From Henckelia pumila (lineage: Eukaryota; Streptophyta; Magnoliopsida; Lamiales; Gesneriaceae): a stretch of DNA of 64,000 bases. The notes under the pieces were generated by a model. That model ran no database searches, was not told the DNA's origin, and saw nothing but the letters and a program-made list of their open reading frames with translations. Position numbers and translations under genes: made by a program. Below, piece after piece: positions 23,675 to 36,300 of the stretch. The stretch spans positions 176,979,685-177,043,684 of the forward strand of contig NC_133123.1 of assembly GCF_033568475.1 (NCBI RefSeq), read 5' to 3'. Position 1 is the stretch's first letter, and every line of letters starts with the position of its first letter.

Positions 23675-25745
23675 GCTACTACCGGAGATTCGTGGAGAAC
23701 TTTTCTCAGATTGCTAAGCCTTTGACGCAGCTGACGAGGAAGGATGTATCTTTTGTTTGGACGTCGGAGTGCGAGGAGAGTTTTCACGAGTTACGGTGCC
23801 GTTTGACTACAGCTCCAGTATTGGCTCTACCATCTGGATCGGGAGGCTTTGTAGTTCACACTGATACTTCTCTCTAGGGTTTGGGATGTGTGTTATCGCA
23901 GAGAGGTCATGTGATTGCCTATTCCTCTAGGCAATTGAAGACTCATGAGGAGAACTATCCCGTACACGATTTGGAGCTTGCAGGAATTGTCTTTTCTCTT
24001 AAGATATGGAGTCATTATTTGTACGGTGAGAAGTTCAAGATCTTCAGTGACCATAAATGTTTGAAGTACTTGTTCACTCATACTGAGTTGAACACGAGAC
24101 AGCGTCGTTGGATGGATTTGTTGAAGGACTATGATTGTGAGATCAAGTACCATCCAGGTTCTTTCAATCCAGTTGCGGATTCTCTTAGCCGCAAAGTGTA
24201 TGTGAGTTCGCTTCGTACCAGCTCAATTGCATGAGCTGTAGAGGAGTTTTGTTCCTTGGGCTTCACTTTTCGACACAAAAAGGAACAACAGGAAATTTGC
24301 ATTTCGTCAGTACTTGCCAAACCAGCCTTGTATACTCGTATACGTGAGTCACATGCCGTTGATTTGAAGATGCAGAAGTTAGCCAGTTTGGCTCAGGATG
24401 GGAATAATTTTGGTTTTAATTTGCAGAATGATGGTCTATTGTGTATCTCTGGACGTGTGGTAGTTCCTGATGATTCCACATTACAAGAGGAGATTCTGTC
24501 ACAAGCTCATCGTAGTAGATTTTTTGTACATCCTGGTAGCATGAAAATGTACAAGGATCTACGTATGAGGTTTGGGTGGAAAGGAATGAAGCGCAGTGTT
24601 TACCAGTTTGTATCTCGATGCCTTGTGTGTTAGCAGGTCAAGGCAGAATTTCGACGACTCGGTGGATTGCTCCAGAGTTTAGAGATTCCTGAGTGGAAGT
24701 AGGAGCATGTGACGATTGATTTTTACCCACTTGCCGATGTCTTCCAGGAACTGCGATGCTATTTGGGTTGTTGTTGATTGATTGTCGAAGTTCGTGCATT
24801 TCTTGCCTTATAATCGGGACTTTACTTTCGATCAGATGGCACGTCTATATGTGCAAGAGATTTTTCTTCTGCATGGAATTCCGTTGAGTATTGTCAGCGA
24901 CAGAGATCCGAGGTTTACCTCTAGGTTTTGGGGTAGCTTCCAGCGAGCTCTTGGAACTACTCTGAGTTTGAGTACAGCTTCCACCCGGAGACTAACGGGC
25001 AGAGTGAGAGGACTATCCGTACTCTCGAGGACATGCTTCGAGCAACAGTGATGAATTTTGGGCTAGCGTGGCATGACCACTTGGCGTTAGTGGAATTTGC
25101 TTATAACAACAGTTACCACAGCAGCATTGGCATGGCACCATTCGAGGACTTATACGGACGCCGCTGTCGTACACATTTGTTTTGGGACGAAGTTGGAAAA
25201 TGTCAAGTCGAAGATCCACAGATGATTCAGCAGATTACCGATGCGGTGGAGATGATCCATAAGAGGATTAAGGCAGCCCAAGATTGACAGGCTAGCAACG
25301 ATAACACTCACTGCAGACCGTTACATTTTGAGGTAGGGGAACATGTGTTCCTGCGAGTTTCACTCGGAAAGTGATGAGATTTGGACTCAAAGGCAAGTTG
25401 TCGTCGAGATTTATTGGTCCGTTCGAGATTTTTGAGAAAGTTTGAGACGTGGCTTATCGTTTAGCTTTGCCATCGTATCTTTTTAGTATCTATGATGTGT
25501 TTCACGTGTCCTTGCTGAGGCAGTACGTGGCAGATGAGTCGCACATATTTCATCCGATTGAGGTGCAATTGGATCAGGATCTGTCCTACGTGGAGAGACC
25601 TCTCAGGATTCCTGACAGAAAGGACAAAGTGCTTCGCAATAAAAGCATACCTCTAGTGATGGTGCAGTGGCAGCGCAGATGAACTGAAGAAGCAACTTGG
25701 GAACTGGAGAGCCGGATGCGAGCTGAGCATCCAGAGTTGTTATGA
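23675..25745 (+). pseudogene. RNase H-integrase of element C (3' part of pol), broken
   Basis: Continues the C frame after S with GYYRRFVENFSQIAKPLTQL. The RNase H segment follows ([32 protein letters not shown]), preceded by an in-frame TAG at 23876. The integrase zinc-binding part (HRSRFFVHPG...CLVC) is followed by a TAG at 24631. The core contains [18 protein letters not shown], then shifts frame near 24980. The C-terminus ends VQWQRR-stop-TEEATWELESR, the chromodomain-like tail of chromoviruses. At least five stops or frameshifts make it inactive. The stop is at 25743-25745, followed by the polypurine region AGTGAGGGAGAA. Confidence 0.9.
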
Positions 25746-25878
25746 TGTTTTTGTACTTTTCTTTGTAAGAAAGATTTGTACATTGTAATGTTCAGTTGTA
25801 ATAAAGAACAATTTTTGACTTTTCGCGTTTTCCTCTAGACTTAAATTTCGAGGACGAAATTTCTTAAGTGAGGGAGAA

Positions 25879-25884
25879 TGTAGT
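25879..25884 (+). mobile_element. First six bases of the 3' LTR of element C
   Basis: TGTAGT directly follows the polypurine tract, exactly as in the C 5' LTR, and is then interrupted by element E. GTAGT (25880-25884) is the probable TSD of E. The rest of this LTR up to its position 937 is missing. Its last 436 bp survive at 47700-48135. Confidence 0.8.
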
Positions 25885-28450
25885 TGTAAGGCCCAAAAAT
25901 ATTAAGTTATTAATTATGGGATTTAAGATGTAAATTCCTAATATGAAAAAATATGAATTTGAGAATTTACGGAAGTAGAGATTTAAATTTCGGTTCAAAA
26001 ATATTTAATTTGAGGATTTTCGGATTTTAAGATTTTAATATCCGGAATTATTAAATTAAGAGATAAAAATATTTGAATTAAATATTTATGGAATTTAAGA
26101 TTTAAATTATGAGTTTGATATTAAGAAGAATTTCATTTCAGGATGAAATCCGAACAGGGACCAATTTTTAAATATTGAGAAGTTCAAAGACTAAAATGCG
26201 ATAAGGTCTGAAATGATTTAATTTTAATTTGATAATATTTAATTTGAGAATATGTAGAGTTTAGAATTAAATTCTACTATTCTTAAATTATTTAGGATTG
26301 AAATTGAATTAAATCTCTTGTCCAAGGACTAATTTGCAATATGCCAAAGTTCAGGGACTAAAGTGCAATTTGGCTGATATATATCTTCTTTGCACCCCTT
26401 TAATTATCAGATTACACGTGACAAAGAGGGGAGGAAGATCAGAAACTTTTTAACACCATTTTTCATCCTCTTCAAGATTCAATATCTTTTGATCCGCCCG
26501 GTAGAATTTTCAATTGATCGTATATTTGCGATCACAGATCCGAGTGATACGTTTTGACGTACGTTTTATAAATTTCTACCATGTTTTAATTTTAAGATTT
26601 TGTTAGAATTAAGATTTATTGTATAAACATGTTCTAGTATATACGACGATAGCATATCTAAGACGGATCGAGAAAAGATCGTCGTCGTTTGAACATGTTT
26701 ATGATTTTTGAAAGATTTATCAGAAATCTGAAAATTAGGGGCTGATATTCACGTGTTATGCTGCTGAAATTGGTGATGTTATATTGTTAAGATGATGATC
26801 ATATTGATGTTTAGGCTTTAGGAATTTTCGTTTCGAAACTGTTACGCCGCCGGTTTGACTTTCGGTTGTATTATCAAGTCTTGAGATGTGTAAACAATAA
26901 ATAAGCATTGATTAAGATTGGAAGCTTGTATTGAGCTTGTTCATGCTTCATTTAAGAATTGAATATGAAGATATCAAATTCGAATCGACGAGTTCGAGTT
27001 CGAATGATTTGAAGTGTTGAAGTTGAATCAAGAATACCTTCAAGTAGCACCGATTGAAATGAACAGAATTTGATGACAGATTTGACAGCTTGTGTTGATA
27101 CAGAATTGCTAGAGATTCAAGATATTTGAATCAAGATCAAAGGTATGAATAGACATTAAATAAGATGGGAAGAATAACTCGATATCGTTTTGATTATCGA
27201 GTTTCCTAAAATCACATACTTATTTGTTTAAGTGCTCTTATTGTATTTACTTATTATTGTTGTCTTGAATGATTATTGAATTGTGTGTTCAAGATATTTA
27301 TCAGTATTTGTATGATTTAATGCATCAATATTATGTGCATTCATCTTGAACCCTACCTAAAAAGCATAGAGGGCTGATTGGCCTAGATTCCGAAATGACG
27401 TTTGGAGAACTATAGTTGAGTGGCATGGATTGTAGATTTGCTTCCAGAGCTAGATGACTCACTATAGTTGCACCAAAGTTAGGAAAATTAAGATACTTGA
27501 CGCCACCTCGATTGGGAGATTCGGTGGTTGGTTTGATATTTTATTCCCCGGGATCCCAAGAACCGAGATTTGATTGTTATCAGACTTGATAGCCTATTCC
27601 TTGAAACATGCATTGCATTTATGCATTAACCTAGAGATTTTTATGGTTTAGAATATGCGTTTATAAATTTTAGCATGTTATTATATGCCATTCAAGATGT
27701 GAATGTGTTTATAGGTTGGGGTATAAGCAAGTCAGATGTGGCTTGGATAGCACGAGATTGAAAGATTAGAAGTGGTGACTCGAGTTTTAAGCAGATGGCA
27801 TGTAGTTTATAAATTTGATAAAAATGTTAGAACAACAAGCACCTTTGTATATGTTGTTGTCGAGTATTGATTTATACTTAAGTATTCATGTATTACAGAT
27901 ATGTAGATTGATGTTTAAATGCATGTCAAGTATATAGAATCATGTTGAGAAGCTTATATGTAGATTGCATCATTTTTCAGATTTGAAAAGCTTCATTATT
28001 GAATTTTGAGTGCAAGGCACGGACCCCGTGCATATTTTGGGTAAGGGTCTGTGTACCCTACTGTTTCAGAATGTGTTTAGAATAATGAAGACACGGACCC
28101 CGTGCATTCCCCGTGCCAAGGTCCGTGTAGCCCACTATTTCGGCAACCTCTTTATTGTTGATTCAGCCTTGGGCACGGACCCATGTCCAAAAGATGCACG
28201 GACCCCGTGCCATGGTCCGTGCATGGTCCGGACCAAGGTCCGTGTGGGGGGCTGTTTTATTGAAAATTTTTTTTGTTTTTTCTGCGACGTGATTTTTGCA
28301 TCGCCAAATGTATAGTTCTGCGTCGCCAAATGTTTTGGTTAAGTTTATTCAGCTTGAACTAGTATTGTCTAATTAATGATGTTTATTAATTATTTGCCCC
28401 TTATTAATTATTTGCCCCTTAAAATGAGATTAGCACCCGAGGTCCCCACA
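25885..28450 (+). mobile_element. 5' LTR of gypsy element E
   Basis: A 2566-bp LTR from TGTAAGGCCCAAAAATATT to GAGGTCCCCACA. TATATATC lies at 26378-26385. It shares GCCGCCGGTTTGA (26846-26858) and CCACCTCGATTGGGAG (27503-27518) with LTR S. CACGGACC/GGTCCGTG hairpins lie at 28018-28053, 28092-28127 and a compound one at 28174-28244. Confidence 0.92.
28018..28244 (+). repeat. CACGGACC/GGTCCGTG hairpin array in LTR E
   Basis: Same arm sequence and same LTR position as in S. The third unit is compound, with two left arms and two right arms nested, and could fold in alternative ways. Confidence 0.82.
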
Positions 28451-31400
28451 ACAGGTGGTATCAGAGCATAAAGTCTTGGACTAATATAGAAGTTGAGCGG
28501 GGTAGATTGAGTCGCATGCATTTATAGTATTGCATGATTATGCTTTACTTGAATTGAGAAATTGTATGCGAACCTGATTGTTGATTGACCACTGCTTGCT
28601 TTACTGATATGAGACTTACATGCTTATATGTTGGTATGTATGCATGATTTATGAAATTCATCATAATAAGTGAATTCGTTGTAAGCATGTTCTATTTGAA
28701 AAGAATGAGAATTTGAAATCATGTGTTATATTCAGAAGCATGCGATTCTATGTTATATTGAATTGTATTTCATAATCTCTGCATTTTATATTGCTTCTGT
28801 TCTAGATTAAGACAGATTTTGCAGACAACATGAGAACCTTAGACAGAACAGAACAGTGTCGAGGTAAGTTTTTTAGTCGATAGATATGATGATTGCACTG
28901 AGGAGTATGTTAGTTAAACAACTCCATAGCTATTAATCACCAACTCATAAAGATACAGAATGTGCTATGGTTAGAAAGGGGTTGAGTTGAAAAGCTGGAT
29001 CAGTTGTTCAAGTGAAGAATATTCAGATGAACATAGAATCAGCCTGATTTTACATCAACTCCATGGCTTAGCAAGAAGGTTGTGAATTGTACAGAAGAGC
29101 TTGTTGAAGAACAGACGTACTGAAATGGTTTGGAAGGTAAGTACGCAGAATTGTTTCTTTCTCTATGTAATAGAGAAAATAGAAAAGAAGAATTTGCCAA
29201 ACAGAAGAATATCAACTAGAATGAGTTGATTGAAGCCAGAGACAGAATAAAGAAACCACGAACCGAATTGTATGAGGCAGAGTGGAATTTTATTCACGCC
29301 TCTGTAATTGAGAAAACTATAATAATCACCGTCATTACAGATGTCATAACAGTACAACTATGAAGCAAGAGGTAGTGACAACAACAAAAAAGATAGTTTC
29401 AGCCTAAAAGCAAGTAGATGAAGATATATACGAATAGCTCCTTTAGCTGAATCAGATCAAGAGGAAATTCGAATGACAGATAATCTCATAGGCAATAAGC
29501 AATTACAGAAGATTTGGCTCAAGTTGTATCAGATCATAATATTACAGGTAAGTGAGTTAATTCTAGTTAACCTGTTTATCTCTTGATTTCATAGCATACA
29601 TTTATAGATCAGTGATTTGTTATGCTACAATCTTTATCTGTTGAGCCTTTATTAATTGTATTTGCTGAGATTTTGCCTTTGAGTAGATGGAACACATTTG
29701 AAAGATTAGACAGAAAAGATAAAATACAGATTTGAGGAAATAAGATTGAATTTAATAATATAAGATTTGGGTATTACGCTAAGATGCATTATAGATTAAA
29801 ATGCAATAACTGAGTACCAGTTAACAGTTTATTGTTTTTCGTGCAGTGATTAAGTTAGATAAGCAATAGAAATGATTAGAGATTTATGATATGAGTTTTA
29901 GAAAATAAAATTCCTTTTATTCGGTACTGGTTATATCAAGATTAATGTAGAAGAGTGTTGGAAGAATTCTAGTAGATGTACTAGACCAATATAGACCTAA
30001 CCTAGAATTGACAGATATGTCAGTGGTTAGAATGTACAGAATTATTCAGATGAAATATTCCGACCTTTCTACGAAATGAAACGAGTTCTATAGAGATTGG
30101 TGTCTAGTACGAAGATCTTATGACAACTCGTATAGAAAAGCACTACTTGAACTGAAGAACTCCAGAAACATCTAGAAGAATGATGAATGAAGAATTATCC
30201 TAGTACTGCATTAATTATTAATTCTATGACAATGAATTAAGTCGATAAGATGATATTAGACTATTGTCAATTGGGAATTAATTGATAAACTCATATCACT
30301 AGAAAATATAAAAAATCAGTTACAGTCGAGCTTTCTCTTCAATTTTGCTGAAGCTATTACATCGTAGAAATCATGATTCTTAAATTTCTTGATATCGATT
30401 CTGAGGTTTGTTATTCGCCTCAATCGATTTGAATTGACTCTTATTTATTTGTTAGAGCCTGATTTGATTTACTCGCTTTTAGTGTTGATATGCAAGTGAG
30501 TTGTTTCACTGTGCAGATTTTTTTATTCAGAATAATTGATTTTGGATGACCTTGACTTGAGCGAGTTCCTTTGATTTGAAATTCGAGAATTATTGATTAT
30601 TTGATGTGTAAATTCCGTATATGTTGAAGTTTTTGGCTCGTAACTGATAGATATTTTGATTTAGAATATCAACAAGATTTATGGGTTGATTGCATAATTG
30701 GCCAATAATTGGGAAATATATGGAAGAAAATAGATAATTTCTTGATCGATTGAGTACAGATCTGTAATTTATGTACGTTTTGTGCTTGAGTTTCTAGACA
30801 GATACTCAAACAATAAGAATTGTTGCAATCCAAGCTATAAGCTAGATTGGTTTGGAAAGATAAAAGCAACATTGATATTAGATCAAGCAATGAAAATTCG
30901 ATTGAGAATGCTAGATTAAGATATGAGACAAAACAACAGATCAGAACAGATGAATTTTGAAGTGAATAATCGTTTGATTATGCCAGATATTCTAGATATG
31001 AAATATCAGATTCTGAAAGAGGCATATAACAAAAGATTTCATATCCATCAATTTGTTTGAACATGTATGAATTACTTGGAAAGTAGTATTGGTGAAAGAA
31101 AATGAAAACAGATACAACAGAATTGAAAATTTCCAATATTAACTTTCCAGTAAAAGAATCAAAAAAGAAGAACCCAAGTCGTTTATGTAACAGATTAGTT
31201 ATGTAAGAGCTTAAAGAAGATCAAATTTTCGACAGATTTTAGTTCGAATCTACTCAAATTGTCATGATTTTGCGATTTGGATGTAGTAGATTTCGACAGA
31301 TTCAAGAATATGATGTATTAGATATGATACAGACATAAAGAGATCTTTGTTACGAAGGTAGCAAGAAGATATTATTACAGGAATTATTGACATCTATTGT

Positions 31401-32197
31401 CAAGATAGAGACTTTAGATTTATTTTTTAGATGGTAGCACTGATTGTGAGATGTTCTGAATGTTTGGTTGTATAAGATTTCATTATATCATCCTCCGATT
31501 AGTAGACTATCAGATGTGATTATCCAGATTTTCGAGGATATACTCAGAACTATAGTACTAGATTCGGTACTAGCAGATTGACATTCTGCCACTTGATTAT
31601 TATAATTCCTGTGACAGCTATCTGATAGATATAGAGACAGTATTATGATTATTGACTGATAAGAAAAGCAGAATTGTCTTTAGATTGACACGATATTTCA
31701 GACGTATCAGCTATTAGACCAGATATGAGTCAAGAAAGATAGAGAATGTGACGAGTGATTTGAACAGAATAATAACAAAGCAACATAGACAGAGTTAGCA
31801 AATGAACAACATATATAGATTTTGAAGCCTGAACAAAATGATCCGCAAGGAAGTTCTTTCCTGAGCATCATTAAATTCAAAAAGGGATTTCAGAAGTGAT
31901 TTAATAACTGATCCTTGTGAGTATTCAATCTAGCTTATTGATTAATACTCAATCCAGAATTTTCAGATATTCGAAATGCGATTCATATGCATACGCTGAA
32001 GAAATCAGCTAGAATATGTTATGTGAATTCAATCAGATAAAGCAGAAGCGGATAAGATTTTAAGCTAAGAAAAATTGTGGATGCAGATTTTGATCAAGAG
32101 AAAGGGTAGCACATGTATAAGCTATACAACTTACGAGATTCAGTAATAAGATTGAATGCGATTTCGGGGACGAAATCATTCCTTAGAGGGGAGGAAT
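28451..32197 (+). pseudogene. Decayed interior of element E (gypsy gag-pol relic)
   Basis: About 3.75 kb, shorter than a normal gypsy interior, with no frame above about 75 codons. Traces of pol survive in the right order. A zinc-binding-like segment lies near 30980-31110 (MPDILDMKYQILKEAYNK). Integrase-core-like pieces follow near 31260-31420. A segment at 31486-31550 reads YHPPISRLSDVIIQIFEDIL where active elements have YHP-(Q/E)TDGQSE...LEDML. A polypurine tract (TTAGAGGGGAGGAA) closes the interior. It is the most decayed coding region in the nest. Confidence 0.65.
28456..28467 (+). promoter_or_regulatory. Primer binding site of element E
   Basis: TGGTATCAGAGC, a perfect 12-base complement of the plant initiator-Met tRNA end, lies five bases after the 5' LTR. 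Confidence 0.92.
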
Positions 32198-32891
32198 TTT
32201 AAGTCCCAAAAATATTATGTTATTAATTACGGGATTTAAGATGTAAATTCCGAATATGAGAAAATATGAATTTGAGAATTTACGGAAGTAGAGATTTAAA
32301 TTTCGGGTCGAAAATATTTAATTTGAGGATTTTCGGATTTTAAGATTTTAATATCCGGAATTCTTAAATTAAGAGATAAAAATATTTGAATTAAATATTT
32401 ATGGAATTTAAGATTTAAATTATGAGTTTGATATTAAGAAGAATTTCATTTCAGGATGAAATCCGAACAGGGACAAATTTGCAAATATTGAGAAGTTCAA
32501 GGACTAAAATGCGATAAGGTCCGAAATGATTTAATTTTAATCCGAGAATAATTAATTTGAGAATATGTAGAGTTTAGAATTAAATTCTACTATTCTTAAA
32601 TTATTTAGGATTGAAATTGAATTAAATCGCTTGTCCGAGGACAAATTTACAAATATGCCAAAGTTCAGGGACTAAAGTGAAATTTGGCTTATATATATCA
32701 TCTCTGCACCCCTTTAATTATCAGATTACACGTGACAAAGAGGGGAAGAAGATCAGAAAGTTTTTAACACCATTTTTAATCCTCTTCAAGCTTCAATATC
32801 TTTTGATCCGCCCGGTAGAATTTCCAATTGATCTTATATTTGTGATCACAGCTCCGAGTGCTACGTTTTGACGTACGTTTTATAAAGTTCT
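32198..32891 (+). mobile_element. 3' LTR of element E, truncated by element A
   Basis: Collinear with 25885-26577. It begins TTTAAGTCCC (the expected TGTAAG with TG changed to TT) and stops at TATAAAGTTCT, where the LTR of A begins. The remaining 1.9 kb of this LTR is not present anywhere in the window. Confidence 0.9.
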
Positions 32892-34262
32892 TGTAGTAGC
32901 CCATACCCGAAATCAGTGATTAAGTGTTAATCAATTCATTAATCCTACTAATTAAGAGTAAACGTGAGTAAGGGAACTCTTAATGGGTTAACGGAGTCCG
33001 GAATTGGATTCAGAACACTTGAAAATGGTTTGAGGGTCATCGAGTTCGGAGGCTCCGAAGTCAAGGTTCGGACGGTCCGAAGTCAGGGTTCGGATGATCC
33101 GAAGAGTGGTTCGGACGCTTCGAACGTGCTGCCGACAGTCGTCATGGATGACGTCATCATGCTGACGTAAGCAATGACGTAATATCGGGTTCGGACGACC
33201 CGAACGTGTTCGGACGACCCGAAGTCCAGTTTGGACAATCCGAACTCCGTCTATAAATAGGGGGTGCCGAGCTCATTTTTGAAGTGCACCAATCACCTCT
33301 TCTCTCTCGATTCCTTAGCCTTCTAACTCAAATATAGGGAATTCTAGGCATCCCATCGGGAATCCGGAAGTGACATAGCGATCCAGACGTCGTAGCGGAG
33401 CTGTGGTCTAGTTTTGAGACACTCGACAGCAAAGGGCTAACGACGGACGAAGGTATAGCTTTTGCTTCCTAAAAATATTTAGGAGTATGCTTTAGCTTAG
33501 TTAAGGCTTTTAGAGCGCTATAATGATAGCAGTATCATTTGGCAGTGTAGCGCGGATTATAGGCGTGGACCTAGGGCTGATAGCACTTGCCTAGTATTTG
33601 AGGTACGAAAGTACTGTTCGAGATTTTCTAACTGAGTATGCATGTATTATGTGACTGCATTGTTTATATGTCATTGATTTATGCTGCATTCATTTGCATA
33701 CTGAGCTATCTCCTTTGAGATGTCTGTTAGTAGGGGTTTTTCCCTATCCTGTTAGTGGTTGGACTTCCATCGATTTGGGTCCGGCATATCCACTGGTATT
33801 ATGGTATGGGAGCCACCTTCTGAAGCGACGGCACAGCGTGCTACATACCAGGGCCCAGTCTGTCTCTGTTATCTGATCCTTGACCTCGAGTTTATAGGGA
33901 GTTCACTTTGCATGCATGTATACTCATACTCTCGTACTGAGCGTTTTATGCTCACGTCTCGTACTCTGTATTTTTGGACACCCTATTCCATGTGGCAGGT
34001 TTGTGATTGGATGAGGCGGGTGGATCCAAGAGGGGCTAGGCAGTGGTTGACCAGCTGGAGCTTCGCCTAGATTTTATTCTGTTGTTATTGGATTGATACA
34101 ACTATTCGATTTGGTTGTACTATATTTGGGTATTTACAGATTCCTTTACTTGGGATTGTATATTGTTTATGGTTTCCGCAGTTTTATTCTGATATCCATT
34201 TAATTAAGTTAATTGCATGCCTAAGTTCTATTTAGTAGGTGATCCAGGTAAGGGTCACTACA
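32892..34262 (+). mobile_element. 5' LTR of gypsy element A
   Basis: Runs from TGTAGTAGCCCATACCC to GGTAAGGGTCACTACA, 1371 bp. Palindromes at about 33039-33243 (TTCGGA-GGC-TCCGAA, TTCGGA-CGG-TCCGAA and others) stop 10 bases before TATAAATA (33252-33259). The leader stem-loop is TGAGC-GTTTTAT-GCTCA (33938-33954). It differs in sequence from the B 3' LTR at 46166, so A and B are separate families. Confidence 0.9.
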
Positions 34263-34266
34263 TTTA

Positions 34267-34278
34267 TGGTATCAGAGC
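34267..34278 (+). promoter_or_regulatory. Primer binding site of element A
   Basis: A perfect TGGTATCAGAGC, four bases after the LTR. Confidence 0.93.
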
Positions 34279-34327
34279 ATGCAAAAGTATTCTTGGGATT
34301 TAGTCTCATCATGAGGTATTTTTGTAG

Positions 34328-35957
34328 ATGGCAAACTACGATGATGAGAGTAGCCACGGAAGTGGAGGCGGTCGTTGGGGCGATGCCGACCGAGAGCATC
34401 ATCGAGAACAGCATCATCGTCATCATGACGATGAGCGTTTCACTGTGCGTCGATTCTTAGCTATGGGTCCTAATCCCTTAGTTGGAGGTGAGCCTCCGGA
34501 GGAAGCTGAGAACTGGTTGGAACACATGGGGACGACCTTTCAGACATTGCACTGCACCGAGGATCAGAAGATGGAGAGACTGGGCTATCTTCTAGAGGGA
34601 CGTGCCCGCAGGTGGTGGAGGATTACTTCTGCACCTTTGGTTTCGGATAGAGGAGTGGCCACCTGGGCCGAGTTTCGTACAACTTTCTATAAGATGTATT
34701 TCCCTTCTGCTCTCCGACAGGCAAAGGCAGGTGAGCTTCTGAGTCTGCGTCAGGGAGCCATGAGTATCGAGGAATATCAGCAGAAGTTTCTCGATCTGTT
34801 ATCTTATTGTCCGAAGATTGCTGATAGCTCCCATATGAAGTATAATATGTTCCTTCAGGGCCTTAACCCTGAGATCCATGACCATGTGGCGGTTGGCGAT
34901 GACATGTCCTACGAGGGTTTGGTGAGCCGTTGTCACCAGGCGGAGGACAGCATTCGGCAGAACAGGTCTTTCTCTCAGTCGAGACCTGCTAGTTCTTTGG
35001 GTCCCCGTGCCCAATCTTTCAAGAAGTCTGGATCTACTTGTTCTTCCTCTGGCTCTGCTAGTGTTGTCCGTTTTGGTAGGAAGGACAAGTGTGATCACTA
35101 TGGGAAGAACCATCCATCCGACAAGTGCCGTAGAGCTTCTGGAGCTTGTTTTCGTTGCGGCGAGGTGGGTCACATCCGGAGGGATTGTCAACTATCTGGG
35201 GGAGGCGGTTCTGGTTCTGGTTCAGGATCTGGTTCTCAGGCCACCGTTCAGCAGAGGTCGCAGGGACAGCTTGCTGGGAGTTCTCATTTGAGGCCACGAG
35301 CTTCTGGCCAGGTGTTTGCCCTGAGACATGATCAGGCAGTGGAGGAGAATGAGAAAGTCATCGCAGGTACATTTATGCTTTATGGTATATCTGCTCTTGT
35401 ACTTATTGATACTGGTGCATCTCATTCCTTCATTTTTGCACGTTTTGTTAAGAGGCATAAGTTACCATGCGTTGCACTAGACGTAATGATGTCTGTTTCT
35501 ACTCCGACGGGCCAATCTACTTTGGCTAAGCGTCTAGTGATGGGTTGCCCTTTAGAGTTCGAGGGTAACATTTTGATTGCGAATCTCATGGTCCTGGCGA
35601 TGGACGACTTTTATTGCATTCTGGGGATAGATATGTTGACTACCTATCGAGCTTCAGTGGACTGCTATCAGAGATTAGTACGCTTTCATCCGGAAGGGAG
35701 TGAGAGCTGGTTTTTCTATGGTGAGGGAGCGCGACCCCCGATGCCTTTGGTATCAGCTTTGAGAGTCTGTCGAGCTCTAGAGTCTGGCGGGGAAGGCTAC
35801 CTTATCTATGCAGTTGATTTGTCCGCTGAGAGCATTGGGATAGAGAGCATTCCTATTGTGGATGAATTACCAGATGTATTTCCTGACGAGATTCCGGGTT
35901 TTCCTCCTGTTAGGGAAGTCGAGTTTGGCATAGAGTTGATGCCGGGTACTTCGCCTA
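34328..35957 (+). pseudogene. gag-protease of element A, open but truncated in pol
   Basis: The best preserved retroelement reading frame in the window, open from ATG 34328 for more than 540 codons. It has a capsid region (LEHMGTTFQTLHCTEDQKME onward), a Ser-rich linker, the intact knuckle CFRCGEVGHIRRDC (about 35149-35190), a Gly/Ser run, the protease motif [14 protein letters not shown], and the spacer leading to RT (FGIELMPGTSP). The element sequence stops there, at about 35957. The last codons of the open frame belong to unrelated filler, so RT, RNase H and integrase of A are missing. Confidence 0.93.
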
Positions 35958-36300
35958 CTATATATCTATAAATATCAATACCATTATCTTCATGAAATAA
36001 TACCTCAAAATAATATTTTAAGGCTTATAAAAAAATCTCATAAAATATTTTTGATGAAAATCCAACATCTCGTTCGTCCACAGTCCCGTCTATGCGATCA
36101 CATAAATGATTTACTCAAAAATCTATAAATTCTATAATTGCAGGTTAAATGCTAAAATAAACTTTAAATCATGCACATAATTCACATAAAATCACATAAA
36201 ATCATTTAACCCAATTTCTTAAATTTTTTTAATAATAATAATAATTTTTTTTTTCTAATTATGCATGCGGATTTACGTATTAAAAATTTCGGGTGTTACA
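35958..36300 (-). mobile_element. LTR fragment J, minus orientation (filler)
   Basis: On the minus strand it starts TGTAACACCCGAAATTT at 36300, a common opening for plant gypsy LTRs, and ends abruptly at the A breakpoint. It is AT-rich with no ORF. It abuts the Athila/Tat gag fragment at 36301. Confidence 0.55.

Noticed and set aside
28451..32197. A long non-coding RNA or a new gene in the E interior
   Set aside because: Integrase-like traces in the right order between a primer site and a polypurine tract show it is a decayed retrotransposon interior.
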